From Acidimicrobiaceae bacterium (GTDB lineage Bacteria; Actinomycetota; Acidimicrobiia; Acidimicrobiales; UBA10347), in contig DNHM01000464.1 of the NCBI GenBank assembly GCA_003485885.1, forward strand, positions 1 through 10,680: a DNA stretch of 10,680 nucleotides, written 5' to 3'. Position 1 is the first letter of the stretch, and every line of letters begins with the position of its first letter. This document shows, piece after piece, positions 1 to 7,532 of this stretch. Made by a program: the position numbers and the translations under genes. The notes beneath the pieces are model-generated. The model was given only the letters and a program-made list of their open reading frames with translations, ran no database searches and had not been told where the DNA came from.

Positions 1-538
1 CCATAGCTGAAACGTGTGCGTGCTGCGGCCACAGTTCAAGTAACTCACCACCTGCAGGTGACCACCATGGGGCTGCTTCAATAACAACCGCCCCATGATC
101 GGTGCGCATGCGGTAACGGGTCACAACGTCGTCGAGCACGAGGTCTCCCCAGGAACGGCCATCAGCAGAAGGATCAAACACGTCGGTGTGTCGAACCCAA
201 CAGACGAGAAACCGGCATGCGGAGCTTGCGTCATCCAGGATTGGATTGATCATGACTTCGTCGGCCGACGTTTCGGACGGCCGGAACGCGACCGACCGAG
301 ACTCCGAAATCGAACGACGACACGCCCCATCGAAACGACCAGCAACCTCAGGGGTGGAGAGTTGTTGAATCGGCCGTTCAAAGAAAAACGAAGGCATCCG
401 CTCGAACGGGGCAAAACTGCCATCGGGGTTCACCCGAATGACCACCGAGTCAGTTCCCAACATCCGACGCAAGGGCACCAGGTCCGAAATTCGCAGCGGG
501 TCGACCGGTCCGTTGACGGTTTCATTCACCCAACTCAA
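1..538 (-). CDS. Partial gene, PAS-like N-terminal region (runs off left edge)
   Basis: An open minus-strand frame enters from 538 and has no stop down to base 2, giving about 179 residues; the C-terminus lies outside the window. The in-frame upstream stop is at 589-587. The likely start is TTG at 538, with GAGG nine bases upstream; GTG at 529 is the alternative. The protein is soluble, with no membrane segment or signal peptide. Its pattern (a 'VVIRVNPDGSF' strand, a helical part with 'PSFFFERPIQQLSTPEV', then 'MINPILDD' and 'FLVCWVRHTDVF' strands) resembles a PAS sensor fold, as at the N-terminus of GGDEF or kinase proteins; this is an inference from pattern only. The opposite strand is also open here, but its product is Arg/His-rich and looks like antisense. 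The gene lies 107 bp beyond ctaG on the same strand and need not belong to the oxidase operon. Confidence 0.6.
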   Translation of the reverse strand, partial: MSWVNETVNGPVDPLRISDLVPLRRMLGTDSVVIRVNPDGSFAPFERMPSFFFERPIQQLSTPEVAGRFDGACRRSISESRSVAFRPSETSADEVMINPILDDASSACRFLVCWVRHTDVFDPSADGRSWGDLVLDDVVTRYRMRTDHGAVVIEAAPWWSPAGGELLELWPQHAHVSAM

Positions 539-645
539 TCGGCCAAACCTCGCGCTACATGAGCCGTTTGGTCTAGAAACCCTGTGTTAACTCTGGGTCC
601 TTACGAGAGGGGCCCTACCAGAGGCGCCTTACTGCTGGTGTAACG

Positions 646-1572
646 TCAGCTCTCGGCGACCGGTTCACCAGCGCGGTCAAAGGCAGACTGCACGGCTTCG
701 AAGGTCAGGTTGTCGTGGTCGTTGTCGACAACGAATGCGGGTTCAGTAACGATGTCTGCTGCACCTGGTCGCAGCGTTCTGTCGTTGCGGTTGACCCACC
801 GGAAGAACAGGAAGGTAATCAGCGCCCAGATATAGAAACCTCCGCCGAGTTTCATGATCAGGCCCGCCGCCTGCTGATCAGCGACTGTGCTGATACCCCA
901 CAGCCGAACATCGTGGTCGTACACCCGATACAGCGGGTTGTCGGCAACGGTCAAGAACGCACCCGGAACCGTTGGCAGCACCGAGTTCAGAAACAGGAAG
1001 ATCATCTGGCCCGGATAACTCGCACGCAGCTCGGGCAGTGGACTTACCACCGGCATCCACATGAGCAACGCACCGGTGAATACCGAAAGATGCACGACGT
1101 AGTGGAAGACGCCGTTCTCAATCGAGAAGTTGACCACCGGTTTGAGGTGGGTAACTGCGATCAAGACGTTGAATAACACCGCTGCCGCCACGGGGCGTGT
1201 CAGTCGCCTGATCCAGACGCCGCTCGTTCCATCGGCACTCACGATCAGACGTGCCAGCCATTCGGGAACTGCAAGCAGAAAGAGCGGAGGGATCACCAGG
1301 GTGATCAACATGTGCTGGATCATGTGCACGCCGTAGAGGTATTCCTCGCTGATGTCGTGCATCGGCCAGTCACTCGACGCCCACAGCAGCAAGACCGCAA
1401 CGATGAAATAGATCGTCTGACGGCGGGTGACGACCGGTTCGCCCTCGGCAACAGCCTTTGGACCAAGAACATGCCTCACCCAGTAACCAAAGCCGATTAC
1501 TACCGCGATAATGAGCCACACCTCAGGGTGTGGTTGATACCGCCAGATATCTGCATCGGCGGCCAAGAACAC
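646..1572 (-). CDS. ctaG: Cytochrome c oxidase assembly factor, CtaG (caa3_CtaG) family
   Basis: A 308-residue polytopic membrane protein of the Bacillus CtaG type, which is needed to assemble caa3 oxidase, probably by supporting formation of CuB in subunit I. About seven membrane segments are visible. Family signatures include the His-rich helix 'YGVHMIQHML' (around residues 79-88), 'FHYVVHLSVF' (156-165), 'WMPVVSPLPELR' and 'ISTVADQQAAGLIMKLGGG' (around 227-245); the histidines and Met are candidate copper ligands. The C-terminal ~45 residues form a hydrophilic, acidic tail. I chose GTG at 1572, two bases after the subunit IV stop, because the protein then begins just before the typical 'DIWRYQPHPEVW' segment; a longer frame to 1758 only adds residues antiparallel to the well-supported subunit IV gene. 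No strong Shine-Dalgarno is seen, so translation probably depends on coupling. It is the last gene of the oxidase run, and ends at 646 with TGA. Confidence 0.9.
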   Translation of the reverse strand: MFLAADADIWRYQPHPEVWLIIAVVIGFGYWVRHVLGPKAVAEGEPVVTRRQTIYFIVAVLLLWASSDWPMHDISEEYLYGVHMIQHMLITLVIPPLFLLAVPEWLARLIVSADGTSGVWIRRLTRPVAAAVLFNVLIAVTHLKPVVNFSIENGVFHYVVHLSVFTGALLMWMPVVSPLPELRASYPGQMIFLFLNSVLPTVPGAFLTVADNPLYRVYDHDVRLWGISTVADQQAAGLIMKLGGGFYIWALITFLFFRWVNRNDRTLRPGAADIVTEPAFVVDNDHDNLTFEAVQSAFDRAGEPVAES

Positions 1573-1574
1573 GA

Positions 1575-1919
1575 CTAACCGAGTCCGAACACGTCGTACG
1601 CAAACAAGAAGATTGCGTACACACCCATGGCAAGCACGAGGCCAGCAATAAAGAGGTACCGGAACCACGGTGTGTCGTATTTGAGGTGCATGAAGTAGGC
1701 CGCAACCATCGCGAATTTGATGATCATCAGCACCGACAGGGACAAGTAGAGGAACCAAGGGTCGACGGAATCTTCGATGAAGTAGGTGCCGACTTCGAGC
1801 GCAGTGAACAGCGCCAATATGCCAGCGATCTTCACATAGAAGAGATCGCTGGGGTGGTGGTCGTCGTCGTGCGCGTCTACAGCGGCATCAACAGCGGTGT
1901 CAGTCATCGAGTTGGTCAC
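1575..1919 (-). CDS. Cytochrome c oxidase subunit IV (small CyoD/COX4_pro-like)
   Basis: A 114-residue protein with three predicted membrane helices (about 29-48, 55-76 and 86-108), the usual size and topology of the prokaryotic subunit IV family (CyoD/CtaF/QoxD-like). The family hallmark 'IIKFAMVAAYFMHLKYD' in helix 2 and following loop (66-82) is present. The role is structural: it packs against subunits I and III and aids assembly. The start is GTG at 1919, supported by AGGGG at 1926-1930 with a 6-base gap; an in-frame ATG at 1907 is less well placed. The N-terminus is His/Asp-rich (residues 15-25), like the ends of neighbouring subunits. It follows coxC after 9 bp and precedes ctaG by 2 bp. 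Confidence 0.88.
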   Translation of the reverse strand: MTNSMTDTAVDAAVDAHDDDHHPSDLFYVKIAGILALFTALEVGTYFIEDSVDPWFLYLSLSVLMIIKFAMVAAYFMHLKYDTPWFRYLFIAGLVLAMGVYAIFLFAYDVFGLG

Positions 1920-1928
1920 GAGAAACCC

Positions 1929-2618
1929 CTATTGCGGGAAGAGATAGACGACAGTGAAGATCAAGATCCACACCACGTCGACGAAGTGCCAGTACAAACC
2001 CACGATTTCGACCGTCTCGGCCTTGTCCTGGTTTAAGCGACCTTGCTTGTGCATGATGTAGGTCGCAAGCAGCATGACGATACCGATGGTCACGTGCACG
2101 CCATGGAAACCGGTAAGCGTAAAGAACGCAGAACCGAAGATGTTGGTCGAGTAGCCCAGGCCCTTTTCAACGAATTCGGTGAATTCGTAGATCTGGCCGG
2201 CGATGAAGACCGAACCAAGGGCTGCAGTCGTCAGCGTCCAGATGCGGAAGTTGCGGTACTCACCCCGGCGAATCGAGGAGAGTGCCAGCACCATGGTAAG
2301 CGAGCTTGCCAGAAGCACGAACGACGAGATGGAGGTGAACGGGATGTCGAACACACCTTCGCCATCTGAGCCGCCGAAACGAGGGCCGATGTTGCGCCCA
2401 TCTTCTGCGAACGGTGCTAGACCTTCGGCAAATCCGTTGAACCGCTCTTTGTACAGGAGGTAGGTAGAGATCAGCGCACCGAACAGCAGACATTCACTGC
2501 CGAGGAACGCCCACATCATCAACTTGTTGTTGGAGATACCGGTGGTGGTGCCGTGACCTGCGTCGTGCCCATGATCATCGACTGCCTGGTCCGACTTGGT
2601 TGCGATTGCCTCAGACAT
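1929..2618 (-). CDS. coxC: Cytochrome c oxidase subunit III (five-helix form)
   Basis: A 229-residue subunit III of an aa3/caa3 oxidase. It lacks the first two helices of the seven-helix mitochondrial type, as many bacterial versions do, and has five helices (roughly 31-56, 95-117, 127-148, 160-190 and 207-227). Conserved elements are all present: Glu42 in 'GSECLLFG', 'GFHGVHVTIG' with His172 and His175, Glu204 and 'GLYWHFVDVVWI' with His211 and Asp214. Subunit III stabilises subunit I and helps proton uptake into the D channel. ATG at 2618 is chosen over the longer frame to 2753 because AGGAG (2625-2629) lies 6 bases before it and the extra N-terminus is antisense-like sequence over the coxA tail. 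The first 8 bp overlap the end of coxA, so the two are translationally coupled. The N-terminus carries a His/Asp/Gly-rich stretch (14-22). Confidence 0.96.
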   Translation of the reverse strand: MSEAIATKSDQAVDDHGHDAGHGTTTGISNNKLMMWAFLGSECLLFGALISTYLLYKERFNGFAEGLAPFAEDGRNIGPRFGGSDGEGVFDIPFTSISSFVLLASSLTMVLALSSIRRGEYRNFRIWTLTTAALGSVFIAGQIYEFTEFVEKGLGYSTNIFGSAFFTLTGFHGVHVTIGIVMLLATYIMHKQGRLNQDKAETVEIVGLYWHFVDVVWILIFTVVYLFPQ

Positions 2619-4608
2619 GAGAGGCTCCTTCGGCTTCAGCGTCGGCCGAAGCGTCTGCGTCGTTGGGTCCATGATCGTCGTGGCCGTGTGCAGCTTCAGG
2701 ATCGTCGGCAGGCTCAAGTGCCCAGCCAAGGAAACCAGCCAAGAACAGTGCACCAGCAGGAATCAGCAACCAGAAGGTGAAGATCACTGCGTAACCGATG
2801 ACCGGCAACGAGAGTGAAAGCACCAGTGGCCAATAGGACGGCGATGGCAGGTGCACATCGGTGGCGCTGCCGTCTTGGGCGATGTCCTCGGGGTATGCCT
2901 TACGGACAATCTTGCCGTCTTCGTTCTTGCCCCACTTGCGGTGCCACCAGTCGTCCTGGAACTCAACAACAGGATCGACGTCGAAGTTGTGGACCGGCGT
3001 TGGTGATGCGGTTGACCATTCGAGTGAACGGGCATCCCATGGATCGGGACCCACCTCGACTGGATTCTTCTTAGCACTGCGAGCCGAGATCCAGATGTTG
3101 ATCAAGAAGGCGAGTGTGCCCAGTGCGATCACAAACGCACCAGCTGAAACGATGCCATTCCAGAAGCCAAAGCCATCTTCAGAGGCATAACTGTGGTGGC
3201 GTCTGGCCATGCCTTGGAGCCCAAGCACGTGCATAGGACCGAAAGTCATGTTGAACCCAATAAGCATGAGCCAGAAGTTGATCTTGCCCCACTTCTCGTT
3301 CAGCTTATGGCCGAAGACTTTGGGCCACCAGAAGTAGAAGCCAGCGAACATGCCGAGCAGTGCGCCACCGAAGATCACATAGTGGAAGTGAGCCACGATG
3401 TAGTAGGTGTCGGTCTGCTGGGTGTCCGATGGTGCAACCGCGTGGGTCACACCAGACAGGCCACCAATGGTGAACATGGCAATAACGCCGGTGGCAAACA
3501 ACATTGGTGTGTTGAACAGCAGTCGACCGCCCCACATGGTGGCGAGCCAGTTCAGAATCTTCACACCCGTCGGAACGGCGATGAACATGGTGGACATCGA
3601 GAATGCTGCGACCGAGATAGGACCAAGGCCCGACACGAACATGTGGTGGGCCCACACACCCCAGCCCATGAAACCAATAGCGATACCGCTACCGACCATG
3701 AACGGGTAGCCGAAGATTGGTTTACGGCTGAAGGTTGGGATGACCTCGGAGATGATGCCGAAGGCCGGCAGGATCAAGATGTAGACCTCAGGGTGGCCAA
3801 AGATCCAGAACAAATGCTGCCACAGCAGTGGGCTACCGCCCTGTTCGACATTAAAGAAGTTGGCGTCGAAGCTGCGATCAAAGGTGAGCAGGAACAGTGC
3901 GATCGTGATCACCGGAACGGCGAACAGCAGCAGGAACTGCACCACGAGCATCATCCAGGTGAAGATCGGCATCTTCAATAGGGTCATACCCGGCGCTCGC
4001 ATATTGAGCACGGTCACGATCAGGTTGATGGCCGAAACCAGTGAGGCGATACCAGCGATCTGTAGGCCAATTGCATAGAAGTCCATGCCGTTGCCGGGGG
4101 CAAAGGTCACCGAGGTATTTGGTGCATACGCAAACCAACCACCATCGGGAGCGCCACCAAGGAACCATGAGGTGTTCAGGAAGATGGCACCGGCGAGCCA
4201 GCACCAGAAGCTGAAGGCATTGAGTCGAGGGAACGCAACGTCTCGGGCACCAACTTGCAGCGGCAGCAGATAGTTCGCGAACGCCGCCGCCATAGGCATG
4301 ATCACCAAGAAGATCATGGTCACGCCATGCATGGTAAATACCTGGTTGTACAGCGATTCAGACAGGAACTGGCCGTCTGGTGCTGCCAATTGGATGCGAA
4401 TCAGCAGCGCTTCGACGCCACCGAATAGGAAGAAGAACAGCGAACCAACGCCGTACATAATGCCGATCTTTTTGTGATCGACGGTCGTGAACCAGCTCGC
4501 CCAGCCAACATCGCTTTGAGGGCGGGTGAGTGCACCAAGTGGCCGCTCAGCGACCTTGTTGACGGTGCCTGCTTCGAGTGCGAGCGGGCGATCTTCGGTA
4601 ATAGCCAT
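2611..4608 (-). CDS. coxA: Cytochrome c oxidase subunit I, A1-type, with C-terminal subunit IV-like extension
   Basis: The catalytic subunit: reduces O2 to water at heme a3/CuB and pumps protons. The 665-residue protein shows every ligand: His94 ('TMHGV', heme a), His272 and Tyr276 in 'GHPEVY' (CuB and cross-linked Tyr), His321 and His322 (CuB), His407 (heme a3) and His409 (heme a) in 'AHFHYV'. Glu274, Asp123 in 'VGARDVAFPR' and Lys350 in 'TGVKI' mark an A1-type enzyme with D and K channels. After the usual twelve helices comes 'LEWSTASPTPVHNFD' (529-543), then an extension with two more hydrophobic helices (around 592-632, beginning 'SPSYWPLVLS') that resembles actinobacterial CtaF-type subunit IV, and a His/Asp-rich tail (638-650). 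The start is ATG at 4608, preceded 6 bases earlier by the strong site GGGGAGGAG (4615-4623), which lies within the end of coxB. The stop overlaps coxC. Confidence 0.98.
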   Translation of the reverse strand: MAITEDRPLALEAGTVNKVAERPLGALTRPQSDVGWASWFTTVDHKKIGIMYGVGSLFFFLFGGVEALLIRIQLAAPDGQFLSESLYNQVFTMHGVTMIFLVIMPMAAAFANYLLPLQVGARDVAFPRLNAFSFWCWLAGAIFLNTSWFLGGAPDGGWFAYAPNTSVTFAPGNGMDFYAIGLQIAGIASLVSAINLIVTVLNMRAPGMTLLKMPIFTWMMLVVQFLLLFAVPVITIALFLLTFDRSFDANFFNVEQGGSPLLWQHLFWIFGHPEVYILILPAFGIISEVIPTFSRKPIFGYPFMVGSGIAIGFMGWGVWAHHMFVSGLGPISVAAFSMSTMFIAVPTGVKILNWLATMWGGRLLFNTPMLFATGVIAMFTIGGLSGVTHAVAPSDTQQTDTYYIVAHFHYVIFGGALLGMFAGFYFWWPKVFGHKLNEKWGKINFWLMLIGFNMTFGPMHVLGLQGMARRHHSYASEDGFGFWNGIVSAGAFVIALGTLAFLINIWISARSAKKNPVEVGPDPWDARSLEWSTASPTPVHNFDVDPVVEFQDDWWHRKWGKNEDGKIVRKAYPEDIAQDGSATDVHLPSPSYWPLVLSLSLPVIGYAVIFTFWLLIPAGALFLAGFLGWALEPADDPEAAHGHDDHGPNDADASADAEAEGASHV
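2625..2629 (-). promoter_or_regulatory. Ribosome binding site that sets the coxC start
   Basis: AGGAG (minus strand) sits 6 bases upstream of ATG at 2618, inside the last codons of coxA. It favours the 229-residue product over the longer open frame that begins at 2753. Confidence 0.75.
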
Positions 4609-4611
4609 GGG

Positions 4612-6024
4612 TTACTCCTCCCCTTCTGCGTAGGTCATGTTCGTCAGGAATTCGACCAGGTTGTCGACTTCTTCGGCCGACAATGAGGTAAACGGTGTCA
4701 TGCCTCGTTGCCCGGTTGGGCTGTCCCAGGCGTTGGCTTTTTGTTCAGGAGCGTTGATAATCCACGCCTCGAGTGCGCCTCGATTGAGTCGGCCCCGTTC
4801 GGCGAGTTCAGAGTACGAAATCGAACAGTTGCCATTGTCGACGCAGCCCGGATCGACGTTTGGCTCTCGAGACGGGTCATAGTTTTCGTATAGCTCGAAG
4901 ATGCCACCAGCAAACGATGATCGGCTCTGCAGATGGGTCAAGTTGGGCGCAGCGCCCGCAAGCTGAATCGAATTGCCTTCGGCAGGGCTTGGGTCGATGT
5001 ATTGTGCCGGCGGCCGTTGGCGGACTGCCTCGAGACCAGACGCACCAGCGAGCAGGTTCGAGTACAACGAGAAGTCGTCGAGCGAACCATCTGCGGTGTG
5101 TGAGGTCAAGCCATTAATCACATGGCATGAAGCGCACTGGTTGTTGAAGACTTCCCAACCGGCGAACTCGGCGGTGCCTTCTTCGGGCACTACTGCGTCG
5201 AGCTGCTGATTTGCAGCCCAGGTCTTCCAATCGTCGAGTGGCATGCCCACGGCAAACTTTTCCATGTAGGCGTGGGAGAGACCACAGAATTCGGTGCATT
5301 CGCCCGGGAAACGGCCAGGGTTGCCCGCTTCGATTGTCCATGGGCTGTAACGACCGGGTACGGCATCACGTTTGCCGTTGAGGGCCGGGACCCAGAACGA
5401 GTGGATGACGTCGCGGCTCGTAACTCGCAGCTGCACTTCTTCGCCAACGGGCAAGACAAGTTCGTTTGCGGTCACGATGTCGGGGATGCCGTCGTCGTCG
5501 AGGTGGTACTGGAATTCCCACCACCACTGCTGACCGACGACCACAACTTCTTGGATCTGACGGTCATCGGTTGCCGACACATCGTCGAGTTCAAACAGCA
5601 AACCAAGTGTGAAGAAGGCGATAACAGCCATAATCACGGTCGGCAGGATCGTCCAACCGATTTCGAGGCGAGTATTGCCGTGAATTTGCTCGGGAAATTC
5701 TTCGTCTGCGTACAGCAGCGACTCGTCGTCAGCCTTGACGCCGAAACGCCGCGCCATGTAGATCACTGCACCCTGCACCAGCACAAAGACCACGGCAGCC
5801 GCAACAAGCAGCCACACCAGGAAGGTATCGAGCTTCTCAGCAATAGGACTCTCGGGGTCCATGGTCGAGAGGTGGCGATCGCCACAACCCGCTAAGACTA
5901 AAGCAAGACCAGCGACGACAAAGGCAACCCGGCGGTTCGTCCGCCGAGACCCGGTTCGAGGCTCAGACACTTCGGATGGTGGCGTTTCACCAAGTGGCGT
6001 ATGCGATTTCATCAACCTTCTCAT
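4612..6024 (-). CDS. coxB: Cytochrome c oxidase subunit II with fused cytochrome c domain (lipoprotein)
   Basis: Electron entry subunit of a caa3 oxidase, 470 residues. A signal sequence ends in the lipobox 'LAGC' (Cys47), so the mature protein is probably lipid-anchored outside. Two transmembrane helices follow (about 66-90 and 122-145), then 'GQQWWWEFQY' (164-173). The CuA site is complete: His208, Cys243, Glu245, Cys247, His251 and Met254. A C-terminal cytochrome c domain has CASCH (297-301) and probable axial Met442 in 'GMTPF'; 'APNLTHLQSRSSFAGG' (359-374) matches this class of fused domains. The distance from CxxCH to the Met is about 140 residues, longer than usual, with two inserts, one containing Cys394 and Cys400. 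CuA plus heme c argue for cytochrome c oxidase and against quinol oxidase. The ATG at 6024 overlaps the preceding stop (ATGA); ATG at 6012 is an alternative. coxA follows after 3 bp. Confidence 0.97.
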   Translation of the reverse strand: MRRLMKSHTPLGETPPSEVSEPRTGSRRTNRRVAFVVAGLALVLAGCGDRHLSTMDPESPIAEKLDTFLVWLLVAAAVVFVLVQGAVIYMARRFGVKADDESLLYADEEFPEQIHGNTRLEIGWTILPTVIMAVIAFFTLGLLFELDDVSATDDRQIQEVVVVGQQWWWEFQYHLDDDGIPDIVTANELVLPVGEEVQLRVTSRDVIHSFWVPALNGKRDAVPGRYSPWTIEAGNPGRFPGECTEFCGLSHAYMEKFAVGMPLDDWKTWAANQQLDAVVPEEGTAEFAGWEVFNNQCASCHVINGLTSHTADGSLDDFSLYSNLLAGASGLEAVRQRPPAQYIDPSPAEGNSIQLAGAAPNLTHLQSRSSFAGGIFELYENYDPSREPNVDPGCVDNGNCSISYSELAERGRLNRGALEAWIINAPEQKANAWDSPTGQRGMTPFTSLSAEEVDNLVEFLTNMTYAEGEE

Positions 6025-6860
6025 TCGCCTTCAACAGTACTTTCCGCGTGGGACTCTTCGCCGTGCTCATCGCCATGATGTCCGACTCGGGGCTCTATGA
6101 CAGCTGTCACTACACCCAGGGCAATAATGGCGACGGCAACGACGCCAACGATGGCCGAAATGGTGCGCCGGCCGATTTGGGGCTTGAACACTGCAAGCAG
6201 GGCAACGGCAAGAATAACGACCGAAAGCACACCAGCGATGAGGACCGCTGCGTTGCCGGTGCCCCAAAGAAACATGCGGGAGATCGACAGTGCAAGAACC
6301 GCACCAAGAGCCAACCCAAGCACAGGAATCTCAAACGATGCGCCAACTCGGTCACGCAACGCCGCGTTCGTTGTTGCATCACCCGTAGAACGGTCCGCCC
6401 ATGAACTGAGCGCCCATTCGATCGCGACGACCGACAACAGCACCAGACCAATAATCCAGTACGCCTTAGTGTCCATGACCAAACCAACGAGGAGGACACC
6501 AACACCGATAGCGGTGATTGCTGGCCACCAACTCGGCGCAGTGGGGCGCTGAGCAAACGGCATAACCGAGGGTGTATCGCCAAGTTCGGCGACCGATTCG
6601 ACGTCGGCGTCGCGGAAGGCGACGGCAGTTCCGCCTACGAGCGCAGCGCTCATAGACATGAAGATCAACACGATGAAGCCGCTCGCAGCACCGACATTGC
6701 CCTTCCAGCCGAGGCTGATGAGGCCAACAATGGCGTTGCGGTCAACAAAGCCGAAGTAGTCGGGGCCGGTTGCGTCACCTGATGACAGGCCATACACAAG
6801 CGCTGCGATAAGGCCGAATGCGGCAAGGCCGCCGAAGTATTTGAATCCCGGTGTGAACAC
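6021..6860 (-). CDS. Polytopic membrane protein, CtaF-like subunit IV with C-terminal extension
   Basis: A 279-residue protein with about seven hydrophobic segments (11-27, 56-80, 113-129, 132-151, 176-195, 203-224 and 234-256) and a His/Glu-rich tail (260-273). I do not recognise it with certainty. The first ~157 residues follow the plan of actinobacterial CtaF (cytochrome c oxidase subunit IV): a helix near the N-terminus, a second helix followed by 'FRDADVES', then 'PSWWPAITAIG' leading into a helix pair and 'IEWA'. The remaining ~120 residues, with three further helices, have no counterpart I can name. The start is GTG at 6860, with a weak AGG site, 6 bp after the preceding stop. The stop overlaps the coxB start in ATGA, so its translation is tied to coxB. 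The context suggests a structural or assembly partner of the oxidase or of the two divergent oxidase-like proteins just upstream. Confidence 0.75.
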   Translation of the reverse strand: MFTPGFKYFGGLAAFGLIAALVYGLSSGDATGPDYFGFVDRNAIVGLISLGWKGNVGAASGFIVLIFMSMSAALVGGTAVAFRDADVESVAELGDTPSVMPFAQRPTAPSWWPAITAIGVGVLLVGLVMDTKAYWIIGLVLLSVVAIEWALSSWADRSTGDATTNAALRDRVGASFEIPVLGLALGAVLALSISRMFLWGTGNAAVLIAGVLSVVILAVALLAVFKPQIGRRTISAIVGVVAVAIIALGVVTAVIEPRVGHHGDEHGEESHAESTVEGE

Positions 6861-6866
6861 AGCTGC

Positions 6867-7532
6867 CTACTTGGTGATGAAGATCAGGATCCAGATGACA
6901 AAATACAGCGCAACCATGGCGTACCAATAGGTTGCAGCCGCAGCGACAACATCTACGTGGTCTTTGGTGTCGCTACTGGCCAGCGCTCGGAAGGCGGCAA
7001 AGGCCAGCAAACACATCGCCACAACAATCATGGCGACGTGTGATGCGGTAATCGCATAGATCAGGGTTGCGGCCGAAGAGCCGCTGGTGTCATCGATGAC
7101 CAAGCCGAGTTGCTTCCACTGGAAGACCACTTGGTTGATGACGGCAGCGCCGAACATGGCCTGAGTGGCCAATGCCAACACTCCATGGCGTCGATCGCTG
7201 CGTTTGAAGCTGTACACCGCCCACTGCATGGTGACCATCGACATGATCAGTGTCCAGGTCATAACCGTGGGAGCGGTGAGTTCCACTTGGGCAGAATCAG
7301 GAATCCAGGAGATCGGGGTGTCACCCTCGGCCGCTCGGCCGTCCTGGGCCAGGTTCCATGCATTACGGGACGAGACGTAGGTGGCGAACAGGCCACCGAA
7401 GTACATCACCCACATGGCGGTGAACGCTGCAGTGCCAATCTGCAAGGTGCGTTTGCGAGGCACGAACGGCGCCGGCGCATCGCTAACGACCGCGTGGGCC
7501 AGATCGGTTGATGAAAAGGTAGTGCCGCTCAT
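6867..7532 (-). CDS. Divergent heme-copper oxidase subunit III homologue
   Basis: A 221-residue protein with five predicted helices (about 31-53, 88-108, 118-138, 154-182 and 197-219), the same size and topology as the CoxC encoded in this operon. Alignable landmarks are 'YFGGLFATYVSSR' (44-56; CoxC has 'LFGALISTYLLYK'), 'ITASHVAMIVV' (161-171; CoxC 'FHGVHVTIGIV') and a final 'YW...WILIFI' helix. The key polar residues are mostly gone: CoxC Glu42 corresponds to Trp41, His172 to Thr162, His211 to Tyr204 and Asp214 to Val207; only His165 remains. It is therefore probably a structural homologue that does not support proton uptake in the usual way. ATG at 7532 overlaps the stop of the subunit I homologue (ATGA) and has AAGGGG 7 bases upstream. 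Alignment was done by eye; homology is likely but not certain. Confidence 0.82.
   Translation of the reverse strand: MSGTTFSSTDLAHAVVSDAPAPFVPRKRTLQIGTAAFTAMWVMYFGGLFATYVSSRNAWNLAQDGRAAEGDTPISWIPDSAQVELTAPTVMTWTLIMSMVTMQWAVYSFKRSDRRHGVLALATQAMFGAAVINQVVFQWKQLGLVIDDTSGSSAATLIYAITASHVAMIVVAMCLLAFAAFRALASSDTKDHVDVVAAAATYWYAMVALYFVIWILIFITK

Noticed and set aside
95..562. Plus-strand open frame of 155 codons
   Set aside because: It is the mirror of the open minus-strand frame; its product is rich in Arg and His with no domain pattern, whereas the minus-strand product has an ordered sensor-like pattern.
591..623. CTCTGG/CCAGAG inverted repeat as a terminator after ctaG
   Set aside because: The stem is only 6 bp with a 21-base loop and no T-tract follows, so it does not support a rho-independent terminator.
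1573..1758. 62-residue N-terminal extension of ctaG
   Set aside because: It overlaps the subunit IV coding sequence in another frame; subunit IV is well supported by family motifs and a ribosome site.
2619..2753. 45-residue N-terminal extension of coxC
   Set aside because: It overlaps the coxA tail, lacks family similarity, and a good ribosome site precedes ATG 2618.
3193..3981. Plus-strand open frame of 262 codons inside coxA
   Set aside because: It lies wholly antisense to the strongly conserved coxA region encoding the metal ligands, and its product is His/Glu/Asp-rich, as antisense of membrane proteins typically is.
4612..6024. Operon as a quinol (bo3-type) oxidase
   Set aside because: Subunit II has the complete CuA ligand set and a fused CxxCH cytochrome c domain, both characteristic of cytochrome c oxidases.
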